Part shown: piece by piece, positions 55,501-62,040 of the stretch | Position numbering within the stretch: the first letter of the stretch is position 1 | How the letters are laid out: every line of letters begins with the position of its first letter | Assembly (NCBI RefSeq): GCF_902364945.1 | Contig: NZ_CABJFS010000001.1 | Span: 310,001 to 374,000 of the forward strand | Source of the DNA: Collinsella aerofaciens | GTDB taxonomy: Bacteria; Actinomycetota; Coriobacteriia; Coriobacteriales; Coriobacteriaceae | Reading direction: 5' to 3' | DNA: 64,000 nt | The notes under the pieces: model-generated | Database searches by the model: none | What the model saw: only the letters and a program-made list of their open reading frames with translations | Told to the model about the DNA's origin: nothing | Translations under genes and position numbers: made by a program

Positions 55501-57388
55501 ACATAAAGGTGCCGCCCTGAACGATCACCTGGCTGCCGATCTCCTTGGGGTCACGCAGCTTAATGACTTTAAACAGGGCATTCTTGATGACGGAATAGGA
55601 CAGGCCGGCCGCAATGTCGCCCACCGTGGCGCCTTCCTTTTGCGCCTGCTTGACACGCGAGTTCATAAAGACCGTGCAGCGGCTGCCCAGGTCGACCGGG
55701 GCCTTGGCATGGATGGCAGCGTTGGCGAACGCGCGTACGTCCATGTTCATAGAGACGGCGAAGCTCTCGATAAAGCTACCGCAACCCGACGAGCAGGCCT
55801 CGTTGAGCATGATGTGCTCGATCACGCCGTCCTTGACGCGCAGGCACTTCATGTCCTGGCCGCCAATGTCCAGGATGAACTCGACGCCGGGCAGAAACGC
55901 CTTGGCGCCGCGCAGGTGCGCGACGGTCTCGATCTCGCCGGAGTCGGCCTTGAGAGCCTCGATGAGCAGCGCCTCGCCGTAGCCCGTGGTGGTCACGTGG
56001 CCGATGGTGCAGCCTGCGGGGATGTGGTTGTAGAAATCGGCCATGATGACCTTGGCCGTGCCTAGGATGTCGCCGTTGTTGTTGCCGTACCAGGTGTGCA
56101 GCAGCTGACCGTCCTCGCCCACGAGCGCGGCTTTCATGGTGGTGGAGCCGGCGTCGATACCGATGAACACGCGGCCGGTGTAGCCGTCGAGCTTGCCCTT
56201 GGGGACGACTTCCTGGTCGTGGCGGGTTTTGAACTCGGCAAAGTCCTCGTCGGTGGCAAAGAGCGGATCCAGACGCTCGACCTCGGCACCCTGTGTGTCA
56301 CCCAGAGCATCGATAGCCTCAATGAGCTGCGGGAACGTGCTGAGCTTGTTGGACTCGTGCGCCATGGCAGCGCCGCTCGCCACAAACAGGTGAGCGTTTT
56401 GGGGCACAATGCGGTGCTCCTCGTCCAGGTTGAGCGTGAGGTAGAAACGGTGGCGCAGCTCGGAGAGATACTGCAGCGGGCCGCCCAGGAAGGCGACGTT
56501 GCCGCGGATGGGACGGCCGCACGCCAGGCCCGAGATGGTCTGGGTCACAACGGCCTGGAAGATGGAAGCGGCCACATCCTCGGGACGGGCGCCCTCGTTG
56601 AGCAGCGGTTGCACGTCGGTCTTGGCAAATACGCCGCAGCGGCTGGCGATGGGATAGATGGTGGTGGCGTTGGCCGCAAGCTCGTTAAGGCCGCTCGCGT
56701 CGGTGTGCAGCAGGGTTGCCATCTGGTCGATGAACGCGCCCGTACCGCCGGCGCAGGTGCCGTTCATGCGCTGCTCGATACCGTTGTCAAAGTAGATGAT
56801 CTTGGCGTCCTCGCCGCCCAGCTCGATGGCGACATCGGTGGCCGGGATGAGGGTCTCGACGGCACGCTTACTGGCGATGACTTCCTGGACAAACTCCAGG
56901 TCGAGCCACTGGGACAGCAGCAGGCCACCCGAGCCGGTGATGGCGCAGGTCATCTGGGCCGTCGGCAGCACCGTCGCGGCACCCTCGAACAAGTCGCGGG
57001 CGCAGGCACGGACATCGGTGTGGTGGCGCTGGTACTTGGCGTAGACGATCTGGTTGTCGTCGTTGAGCACGGCGAGCTTAACGGTGGTGGAGCCCACGTC
57101 GATGCCCAGGTGCAGGTTGCCGTGGGCGTTCTCGGGGTTGAAGATCGCGCCTTCGGGGGCGTGGACAGCGGTAGCGGCTACGGGATCTGCAGCGTTGGCC
57201 GCGGTTGCGTCAGTCGTTGCGCCGGCAACGAATGCCTCCCCCGCCGCGCTCTTAGCCTCGGCGACTTTCTCAGTGACTATCTCGGCAGCAGCGGTCGCCG
57301 CCTTCTGCGCGGCATCCGCCACGGCGGGCGCGGCCTCGCGTGCGGCAGCGACCATGCGGTCCTTAATGCCCTCGACGAGTTTGCTCAT
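52586..57388 (-). CDS. Giant 2-hydroxyacyl-CoA dehydratase activase / HgdC-HgdB-like protein
   Basis: 1600 residues. Order: Ala-rich helical region (about 5-60; DRMVAAAREAAPAVADAAQK), ASKHA ATPase domain 1 with GIDVGSTT at 95-102, ATPase domain 2 with GIDAGSTT at 410-417 and a CSSGCGSF pair near 532, a Cys cluster C693/C696/C700/C719, then a DUF2229/HgdB-like part with further cysteines (CGRCSNNC, CVRWERKEDPTAGNCYNC). The family's ATPase part uses ATP to pump electrons through a [4Fe-4S] cluster and activates acyl-CoA dehydratases. Members of this double-ATPase class are often ~1400 residues, so the N-terminal ~90 are extra. Substrate unknown. TetR gene 11 bases upstream. Confidence 0.88.
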   Translation of the reverse strand: MSKLVEGIKDRMVAAAREAAPAVADAAQKAATAAAEIVTEKVAEAKSAAGEAFVAGATTDATAANAADPVAATAVHAPEGAIFNPENAHGNLHLGIDVGSTTVKLAVLNDDNQIVYAKYQRHHTDVRACARDLFEGAATVLPTAQMTCAITGSGGLLLSQWLDLEFVQEVIASKRAVETLIPATDVAIELGGEDAKIIYFDNGIEQRMNGTCAGGTGAFIDQMATLLHTDASGLNELAANATTIYPIASRCGVFAKTDVQPLLNEGARPEDVAASIFQAVVTQTISGLACGRPIRGNVAFLGGPLQYLSELRHRFYLTLNLDEEHRIVPQNAHLFVASGAAMAHESNKLSTFPQLIEAIDALGDTQGAEVERLDPLFATDEDFAEFKTRHDQEVVPKGKLDGYTGRVFIGIDAGSTTMKAALVGEDGQLLHTWYGNNNGDILGTAKVIMADFYNHIPAGCTIGHVTTTGYGEALLIEALKADSGEIETVAHLRGAKAFLPGVEFILDIGGQDMKCLRVKDGVIEHIMLNEACSSGCGSFIESFAVSMNMDVRAFANAAIHAKAPVDLGSRCTVFMNSRVKQAQKEGATVGDIAAGLSYSVIKNALFKVIKLRDPKEIGSQVIVQGGTFMSDATLRAFEQLTGVHAVRPDIAGCMGAYGAALLARDRAGADGTSTILSAEDIAHLTVTQKHVRCGRCSNNCQLTVNDFGGGRRFITGNRCEKGAGHKKQKTEAPNLFKKKNELLFNREVLSPDEAPRGTVGIPRALNMYENYPFWHAFFTRLGFSVQLSDQSSKKTYQAGIESMPSESVCYPAKMSHGHVMNLIDRDVDFIWMPCVRWERKEDPTAGNCYNCPIVMSYPTALALNIDEIREQNIEFLYPFVPYHDKTELKRRLYQVLAVDRVADAQAGRGRVRGPKITRSEVDAAVNAAFEADARFHEDIQTMGEEALKWVEDHGGHGIVLAGRPYHNDPEINHALPELISSFGFAVFTEDSLAHLVKPERPIRVVDQWMYHSRLYAVARFVTMRNDLDLIQLNSFGCGLDALTTDQVQEILEASGKIYTVLKIDEVSNLGAARIRIRSLMAALKDQEAERLAEATAAGEAYEQGDAAPVAPSMDAPAFASRKYTFEAQRESASTAWPKVPFTEQMREEGYTILCPQMAPIHFDLVKEVFRGAGYNLELLPSTDHDAVEAGLRYVNNDICYPSILVTGQIMEAIESGRYDLSKTAVVISQTGGGCRATNYIALIRKALRESGHPEIPVISLSAVALGEDNPGFKITPALLKQAVYAVLFGDVMMQMLYRCRPYEATPGAANALYEEYMARARKLAPKFNRHNYTKLCREAIRAFDSMPLVGEGTKPRVGVVGEILVKFHPTANNHVVDVIEREGCEAVVPGLLDFFLYSMSNAELQKDELGSSPTTRAGMQALIKLVDWMRTPVEEMLEKSRRFEAPERIGTMADKARTVLSVCNNMGEGWLLTAEMLDLIDHGAPNIICTQPFACLPNHVVGKAVIKELRRQHPESNIVAVDYDPGASEVNQLNRIKLMISVAKENMRAGKGFKLEKVAPLAMDEVTGQMRAHDGCVSCEPASEEAVASVAERLGRGIKK

Positions 57389-57399
57389 TGTCTCTCCTC

Positions 57400-58110
57400 T
57401 TAGTTGTTGGACTCGACGGTTGCGGCGGTGTCGACCGCGTCCTCGAGCTGCAAGTTCAATAGCTTCATGCCGTATTCCGGCACGTTGATATCGATGGGTT
57501 GGCCATACAGGTCGCCGGGGCGCACAAAAGCGAGCACCGTCATAATGCGCGCCATGGCCTCGGGCGATTCGGTGAGCCCACGCTCAAACCAGCGCTGAAT
57601 CATGCCGACCTCGGCGCTCACGACGTAGGTGACGTAGTAGTCAAAGAACGTGCCCAGCGCCAGGCCCAAAATGCCCGTCTGCGCACGCGGCACCACAGCC
57701 TCACGCGCGGTGTCGATAATCCTTTTAATAAAGGCCTGGTCGCCGCCCGGACCCAGCAGCGCACCGATTAAGTCGCGGTTGGCCGCAAGATAACGCAGCA
57801 GCTCAACCGAACCGGGCGCCGGCTCGAGCTCGTCAATGTTACGGTAAAGATCGGGCAGCTGAGCTGAGGTGATGAGCTCAATGCGCTCACGGATCTCGGC
57901 CAGCAAGCCGTCCTCGATTTGATTGATAAAGTCGGGAATATCGCGATAGTGCGAATAGAACGTGCGGCGCGTAAGGCCAGCACGCTCGGTGAGCGACGCG
58001 ACATTAATGCGCGAAAGGTCGCCGCTTTCGGCAAGCTCGCTGGCAAGTGCCTGGCGAAGGGCACGCTGCGAGCGAAGGGACCGGCGATCGCATTTCTCGA
58101 GCTGGGACAA
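57400..58110 (-). CDS. TetR family regulator preceding the activase
   Basis: 236 residues. N-terminal helix-turn-helix (INVASLTERAGLTRRTFYSH) and a C-terminal ligand and dimer domain. It ends 11 bases before the activase start, so it is the first gene of that operon and probably represses it. Two short palindromes in the promoter region (58132-58176) are candidate operators. The effector is unknown; an acyl-CoA or organic acid is plausible from the partner. Confidence 0.9.
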   Translation of the reverse strand: MSQLEKCDRRSLRSQRALRQALASELAESGDLSRINVASLTERAGLTRRTFYSHYRDIPDFINQIEDGLLAEIRERIELITSAQLPDLYRNIDELEPAPGSVELLRYLAANRDLIGALLGPGGDQAFIKRIIDTAREAVVPRAQTGILGLALGTFFDYYVTYVVSAEVGMIQRWFERGLTESPEAMARIMTVLAFVRPGDLYGQPIDINVPEYGMKLLNLQLEDAVDTAATVESNN

Positions 58111-58131
58111 GCGTCCTCCTTGCTACTCAGC

Positions 58132-58176
58132 CTGTGCGCTATTGCACAGTGCGAGTATTATTGCACACCGTGTGCA
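58132..58176. promoter_or_regulatory. Operator palindromes of the TetR-activase operon
   Basis: CTGTGC-6-GCACAG (58132-58149) and TGCACA-3-TGTGCA (58162-58176) share the half site TGTGC; both lie 22-66 bases upstream of the TetR start. Confidence 0.6.
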
Positions 58177-58199
58177 TCAACACGTAAAGGCAATATTTT

Positions 58200-58233
58200 G
58201 GATGTGACAAAGGGCAGCCCCTTTGTCACATCC
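58200..58233 (-). repeat. Hairpin with TGTGACAAAG stem
   Basis: GGATGTGACAAAG and CTTTGTCACATCC form a perfect 13-bp stem. The stem word is repeated in the hairpin at 58437-58471. The loop (GGGCTGCC) is a weak match to the GGGAC-loop series. Confidence 0.75.
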
Positions 58234-58287
58234 AGCGACCGCCTAGGTTGTGCCAGTTGTGCCTGGCTTTTGGAGTGGCATTGCCGA

Positions 58288-58316
58288 TTGTTCAAAATGT
58301 CATTCGTGGGTAGAAT
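58288..58316 (+). promoter_or_regulatory. Promoter for a possible small RNA
   Basis: TTGTTC, 17-bp spacer, TAGAAT on the plus strand, close to the sigma-70 consensus, with no reading frame downstream before the convergent gene at 58474. Confidence 0.55.
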
Positions 58317-58322
58317 AGTGTC

Positions 58323-58408
58323 GACGGCAGCCCAAGTTCTGGAAAGCTGGGCAGCGCCGTTGTTTGCATTAGGGGGTCAACGCCTTAGCGGCGGCGACCC
58401 CTCTTTCG
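58323..58408 (+). ncRNA. Candidate small RNA
   Basis: Starts about seven bases after the -10 hexamer. A hairpin (ACGGCAGCCCA with TGGGCAGCGCCGT) is followed by a terminator-like stem (GGGGTC with GACCCC, GCC with GGC inside) and TCTTTCGTT. No coding frame. Not recognised as a known RNA family. Confidence 0.45.
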
Positions 58409-58436
58409 TTGCTTCGAACGTTGCTCGAGTGCCCCC

Positions 58437-58471
58437 ATGTGACAAAGGGGCCGTCCCTTTCTTTGTCACAT
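58437..58471 (-). repeat. GGGACGG-loop hairpin at the HAD gene 3' end
   Basis: ATGTGACAAAG and CTTTGTCACAT form a perfect 11-bp stem, two bases after the stop codon; the minus-strand loop is AAAGGGACGGCCC. Confidence 0.85.
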
Positions 58472-58473
58472 TA

Positions 58474-59331
58474 TTATTCGATGACGGTGCGGGAGTCTTG
58501 CTTGCGCATGGTGGCGAGCATGTGTTTGGGGACGGCATGGACCATGCAGCTGCCGATGGTCGCGCTCGCGGCGGCCTTAGCCGCATCGCTTGCGTTTTTG
58601 GTCGCGTAGCTGTGGCGGAAACGCTTGAGCATGGCGATGTCGTTGCCGCCGTCGCCGTAGACCGCGACCTCATCCTCGGCAATACCGTAGTAGCCCGCCA
58701 GCCAGGCCACACTCTCGCCCTTGTTGCACGCCACGTCCGTGATCTCGAACATCACCGGATCGAACGGCGCGTTGACCACATGGTCCGAGCGCTCGGCAAG
58801 ATATGCCTTAAGGTCACGCTCCAGCTCGGGCGAGGTCACGCGGCAGTTGATCTTGCACACATCGTGGCGCAGGATGTCACCGATCGACTGGTCAAAATAC
58901 TGTTCCTCGTGATACCCGCCGCGTGCACGCATGCCGCGCATCACAATACGCTTGATGGGGCTGTCCTTTTTAAAGCCCGCCTGATGCATCTCGAACGAAC
59001 CGCTCGAGTACATGCCATCGGGCGTGGAGCAATCAAAGCAAATGTCCGGAAACGCCTTGAGCAGTTCCTCAGTGACTTGCTGATCGATGGTCCAGGTCTT
59101 GAGCACCTCACCATGGCTGTCGCGCACGATGGACCCATTGGAGCAGCAGGCGTCAAGCGCCAGGCCCGTAAAGCCATGCTCGCCAATCGGCAACGTCGAG
59201 CGTCCAGTCGCGGGAACCACATGCAAGCCAGCCTCGGTCAGCTCGCGGATGGCACGGCGGATGGTCCCATCCGCCTCATGCAGTGCGTTCAGCAGCGTTC
59301 CGTCTAAATCACTCGCGAACATCTTGATCAT
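58474..59331 (-). CDS. Cof-type HAD phosphatase
   Basis: 285 residues. HAD type IIB with SDLDGTLL (motif I), PATGRS (motif II), the Lys in CNKGESVAWLAG and VYGDGGNDIAMLKRFRHSYA (part: GDGGNDIAMLKR). Cof-like enzymes act on flavin, sugar or coenzyme phosphates. ATG 59331 follows GGAGAGG, but this ribosome site lies in the right arm of a long inverted repeat. Not related by sequence length or neighbours to the HAD gene at 12.6 kb beyond the fold. Confidence 0.9.
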   Translation of the reverse strand: MIKMFASDLDGTLLNALHEADGTIRRAIRELTEAGLHVVPATGRSTLPIGEHGFTGLALDACCSNGSIVRDSHGEVLKTWTIDQQVTEELLKAFPDICFDCSTPDGMYSSGSFEMHQAGFKKDSPIKRIVMRGMRARGGYHEEQYFDQSIGDILRHDVCKINCRVTSPELERDLKAYLAERSDHVVNAPFDPVMFEITDVACNKGESVAWLAGYYGIAEDEVAVYGDGGNDIAMLKRFRHSYATKNASDAAKAAASATIGSCMVHAVPKHMLATMRKQDSRTVIE

Positions 59332-59386
59332 GGGCGTGCCTCTCCTTCGTCTGCACGATATTGTAGACGAAGGAGAGGTATGCCCA
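59331..59386. other. 22-bp inverted repeat covering the HAD gene ribosome site
   Basis: 59331-59352 and 59365-59386 are inverted repeats (20 of 22 positions; TCTCCTTCGTCT central). On the minus strand the right arm holds GGAGAGG and the start codon, so folding would hide both. The two mismatches become G-U pairs only in a plus-strand RNA. It may double as the MFS gene terminator. Confidence 0.7.
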
Positions 59387-59446
59387 AACAATGCCGTCCC
59401 GGCGCGGCGGGCTACTGCCTCCGCAAATTCACGGTGCCCCAGCGCG

Positions 59447-60709
59447 TTAAGACAATCGCCACAAGCAGCTTTTCAGCCGATAAAACAGCGCCGTCGTCAA
59501 CGTCAGCACCGCCAGCATGCCTGCGAATACAATCGCCGGTGCCCATCGATCGTATGCGAGCCCGTAAACCAATTGGCCGATAGACGTTGCGCAGGAAAGA
59601 ACCATGTAAACGACCGAAAGCACTTTTCCGCAGAGCTCAGTCGGCGCTGCCCGCTGAACAAACGCGATGATTTCAACCGACGCAATGCTTGCCCACACCA
59701 TGACCCATGCCGAACCAACCGCAAACACGGTGAACACGCATACATCTGCGCCGAACAGTAGCGTGACAATAATCGGTACGACTCCTAAACAGATCATCGC
59801 AACATATCGACATATGCCATTGAGAGAAAAGCGATGCGGCCAAATGCCGACCAAGCCACTGCCGGTAAGACCACCCAAGCCCAGAGCAACCTCAACTATC
59901 CCAACGCAGGACGATTGCATGCCGAGATGCTTTGTAACAATAATGGGAGCGCCAATCGTTAGCCCAACCAACGCAAGGTTTAAAACGGCCGCAAGCAAAA
60001 TCACGGCGACCAATGATGCATTTTGCAGCAGATACCGAATCGACTCCCGAAAATCGTTTCGGCATGTCATGCGAGTCGCGCCGTCTCCCATCGTTTCAGA
60101 TGAGACATTTTGCTTGAGCGCGCCCCCAAACAACAGAGCTGACATCGCAAACGCCACCGACGCGGTTGTGCAGAGAGCATCGATGCCAAAGCACCCATAG
60201 ACTGCCGTCCCGACCACAGGACCCAAGATATTGCTCACCATGGTCACCTGCGAAACCAATGCAGTGGCCCGCTCAACCTTCTTTTCACCCGCCATGCGCA
60301 CCGTCTCAATTTGGAGCATTGGCTTTAGCAGCGATTGAACGCCATATTGAACACAAAGTATCGCTACTACGACGACCGCAAGAGGCAATGAGCGCTTCAT
60401 GGGGATAGACAGCAGCGATGTAGTCATCAGAGCAATACCGAGGACCACCAGGACCTCGCGATGTCTTCCCCTATCCGCCAAGATTCCGCCAACCGGAGTT
60501 GCGAGTACGCCGGGTATGAACGCCGTCGCCACGACGACGCCATATAACGTTGACGATCCACTGCAATCGAACAAGTAAAGTGGATACGCAAAGCACAGCG
60601 CCGACAGCATCGAATACGTGCACAGCTGCGCAACCAGAAGTTCCGCGAGCCTGATTGACCGCACTGTTTTTGATTTCAACGAGACGCCGACGTCTCTCAG
60701 CCCAGCCAT
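59447..60709 (-). CDS. MFS drug-efflux-type transporter
   Basis: 420 residues with 12 predicted helices. Seen: the intracellular loop GGILADRGRHREVL (motif A-like) and GPVVGTAVYGCFGI. Closest in style to macrolide exporters (MefA type), but the drug is not defined. It lies directly downstream of a TetR gene, with an operator between them, so it is probably induced by its substrate. GGGGGCGG precedes ATG 60709. Confidence 0.85.
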   Translation of the reverse strand: MAGLRDVGVSLKSKTVRSIRLAELLVAQLCTYSMLSALCFAYPLYLFDCSGSSTLYGVVVATAFIPGVLATPVGGILADRGRHREVLVVLGIALMTTSLLSIPMKRSLPLAVVVVAILCVQYGVQSLLKPMLQIETVRMAGEKKVERATALVSQVTMVSNILGPVVGTAVYGCFGIDALCTTASVAFAMSALLFGGALKQNVSSETMGDGATRMTCRNDFRESIRYLLQNASLVAVILLAAVLNLALVGLTIGAPIIVTKHLGMQSSCVGIVEVALGLGGLTGSGLVGIWPHRFSLNGICRYVAMICLGVVPIIVTLLFGADVCVFTVFAVGSAWVMVWASIASVEIIAFVQRAAPTELCGKVLSVVYMVLSCATSIGQLVYGLAYDRWAPAIVFAGMLAVLTLTTALFYRLKSCLWRLS

Positions 60710-60723
60710 AAGTCCGCCCCCTA

Positions 60724-60742
60724 TACATACCGTTAGTATGTA
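60724..60742. promoter_or_regulatory. TetR operator before the MFS gene
   Basis: TACATAC-CGTTA-GTATGTA, a perfect 7-bp inverted repeat 15 bases from the MFS start. A related site, ATACC-GTT-GGTAT, lies at 60792-60804. Confidence 0.7.
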
Positions 60743-60757
60743 ATTATTGACTTGAAA

Positions 60758-60777
60758 AGGGCAGCCGAAGCTGCCCT
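60758..60777 (-). terminator. Terminator of the TetR gene
   Basis: AGGGCAGC-TTCG-GCTGCCCT, a perfect 8-bp stem with a stable tetraloop, followed by TTTTC on the minus strand. Confidence 0.85.
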
Positions 60778-60791
60778 CTCAAATCTATTAC

Positions 60792-60804
60792 ATACCGTTG
60801 GTAT
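60792..60804. promoter_or_regulatory. Second TetR operator-like site
   Basis: ATACCGTTGGTAT, a 5-bp inverted repeat matching the core of the operator at 60724, five bases after the TetR stop. The two sites flank the terminator; MFS transcription may start between them. Confidence 0.55.
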
Positions 60805-60809
60805 CTATA

Positions 60810-61472
60810 TTACCACCCGGCACGGTCCCATACGTCCCAAATCCGTGCCGTTGTCTGGAGCACTTCCTCGCCCAAATCGAGTCCCACCGCAGAGGCCATC
60901 TGCGCCAAACATTGAGCGCGAGCGAGCATTCGATCCTTGGGTTCAAGCGGACGAAACAGTGGCAGCAACCAGAGATTCGCCAGCAACGATACGGCCTCTG
61001 CCGCTTCGCGCGGGCATTCGCACGCAATGGAGCCGTCGGCGATGCCCTCCTCGATCACTGGCAAGAGACAGTCATCGGCCGACTCGTCAAATGAGCCCTG
61101 GTACTGCATCGCCAGAAGACGCGAGCTTTTTACCGGATCTGCTGCAGGACGCATACGTGCCCATAGCTCAATTTGCGGAACTACGGACTCGGGCGCGTAC
61201 AGTCGCTTGAGCTTTTGGGCGCCGGTCATATTACCGACGCCAAGCATCGAGCGGCGGTGCTCAACAATCGGAGTCATCGCCCGATCAAACGCGGCGTTAA
61301 AAATCTCTTCTTTGCTCTTGAAGTGATGATAGACAGCGCCCTTGGTCATGCCATCGAGACGGTCAACGATATCTTGAATGCTCGTCCCCTCATAACCCTG
61401 TGCGCAGAATAGCTCCAGTGCCGCGTCGAGAATCTTCGCGACCGTCTCCTCGGGATATTTATTGCGACCCAT
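60810..61472 (-). CDS. TetR family regulator of the MFS pump
   Basis: 220 residues. N-terminal helix-turn-helix (AQGYEGTSIQDIVDRLDGMT, KGAVYHHFKSKEEIF), then an all-helical ligand-binding domain. It should repress the pump gene downstream through the ATACCGTT-type palindromes. ATG 61472 is preferred over an upstream Met; its ribosome site (GGATGGGCGG) lies in a hairpin arm. Effector unknown, presumably a pumped drug. Confidence 0.88.
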   Translation of the reverse strand: MGRNKYPEETVAKILDAALELFCAQGYEGTSIQDIVDRLDGMTKGAVYHHFKSKEEIFNAAFDRAMTPIVEHRRSMLGVGNMTGAQKLKRLYAPESVVPQIELWARMRPAADPVKSSRLLAMQYQGSFDESADDCLLPVIEEGIADGSIACECPREAAEAVSLLANLWLLPLFRPLEPKDRMLARAQCLAQMASAVGLDLGEEVLQTTARIWDVWDRAGW

Positions 61473-61479
61473 AATCCGC

Positions 61480-61533
61480 CCATCCGCAACGCAAGTCTTG
61501 TGCCTCATTGCAGCATTTTAGCGTTGCGGATGG
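61480..61533 (-). other. Hairpin between glnB and the TetR gene
   Basis: CCATCCGCAACGC (61480-61492) and GCGTTGCGGATGG (61521-61533) are perfect 13-bp reverse complements. In minus-strand RNA the first arm follows the glnB stop and the second contains the TetR ribosome site, so it may be a glnB terminator, a translation block, or both. Confidence 0.6.
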
Positions 61534-61546
61534 TAGGCGGTCGATT

Positions 61547-61885
61547 CTACACCGCGGCGGGGCCGTGTTCGCCGGTGCGTATGCGGATGACTTCTTCGAC
61601 CGGCTCAACCCAGATCTTGCCGTCTCCAACGGCGCCGGTACGGGCGGCGTTGCAGATAATGTCGACAATGCCGTCGACATGTTCATCGGCGCAGATGAGG
61701 GTGAACTGCACCTTAGGGATGGTATTGACGAGCAGTTCGTTGCCGCGAACGTATTCCTTCCAGCCATGCTGCGCGCCGCAGCCCTGCACCTGGTTGATAG
61801 TCATACCGCGAACATCAGCAGCAAACAGCGCGTCTTTGAGAACCTCAAGCTTTTCCTGGCGCACGATAGCCGTGATCTTCTTCAT
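61547..61885 (-). CDS. glnB: Nitrogen regulatory protein PII
   Basis: 112 residues. Trimeric sensor of 2-oxoglutarate and ATP/ADP that blocks AmtB and acts on other targets. Seen: N-terminal ITAIVRQEKLEVLKDAL, T-loop QGCGAQHGWKEYVRGNEL, and the C-terminal AVGDGKIWVEPVEEVIRIRT. The T-loop has no Tyr in the usual uridylylation position (KEYVRG rather than ELYRG), so modification may be absent. Follows amtB, the usual partner. Confidence 0.95.
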   Translation of the reverse strand: MKKITAIVRQEKLEVLKDALFAADVRGMTINQVQGCGAQHGWKEYVRGNELLVNTIPKVQFTLICADEHVDGIVDIICNAARTGAVGDGKIWVEPVEEVIRIRTGEHGPAAV

Positions 61886-61929
61886 AGTGAATTCCTCTCT
61901 TTATAAAGAAATGAACCGCCCATTCATGT

Positions 61930-62039
61930 GGCACGGGTTTTCCAGGTGCCCGAGATTGCCCCGAAAGAGGAGCGCCGCGTACTTCGGTACGCAAGCGACG
62001 GTTTGAGGGGCAAGGTCGGGTGCCTGGGAAAGCCGTGCC
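61930..62039. repeat. Nested palindrome between amtB and glnB
   Basis: Arms 61930-61962 and 62007-62039 are inverted repeats matching at 27 of 33 positions; inside is GCGTAC-TTCG-GTACGC, a perfect stem with a stable tetraloop. It begins directly after the amtB stop codon. Confidence 0.75.
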
Positions 62040-62040
62040 G

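Noticed and set aside
52670..56065. 1131-residue plus-strand open frame opposite the activase
   Set aside because: Shadow frame; the minus-strand protein has complete ATPase and Cys motifs.
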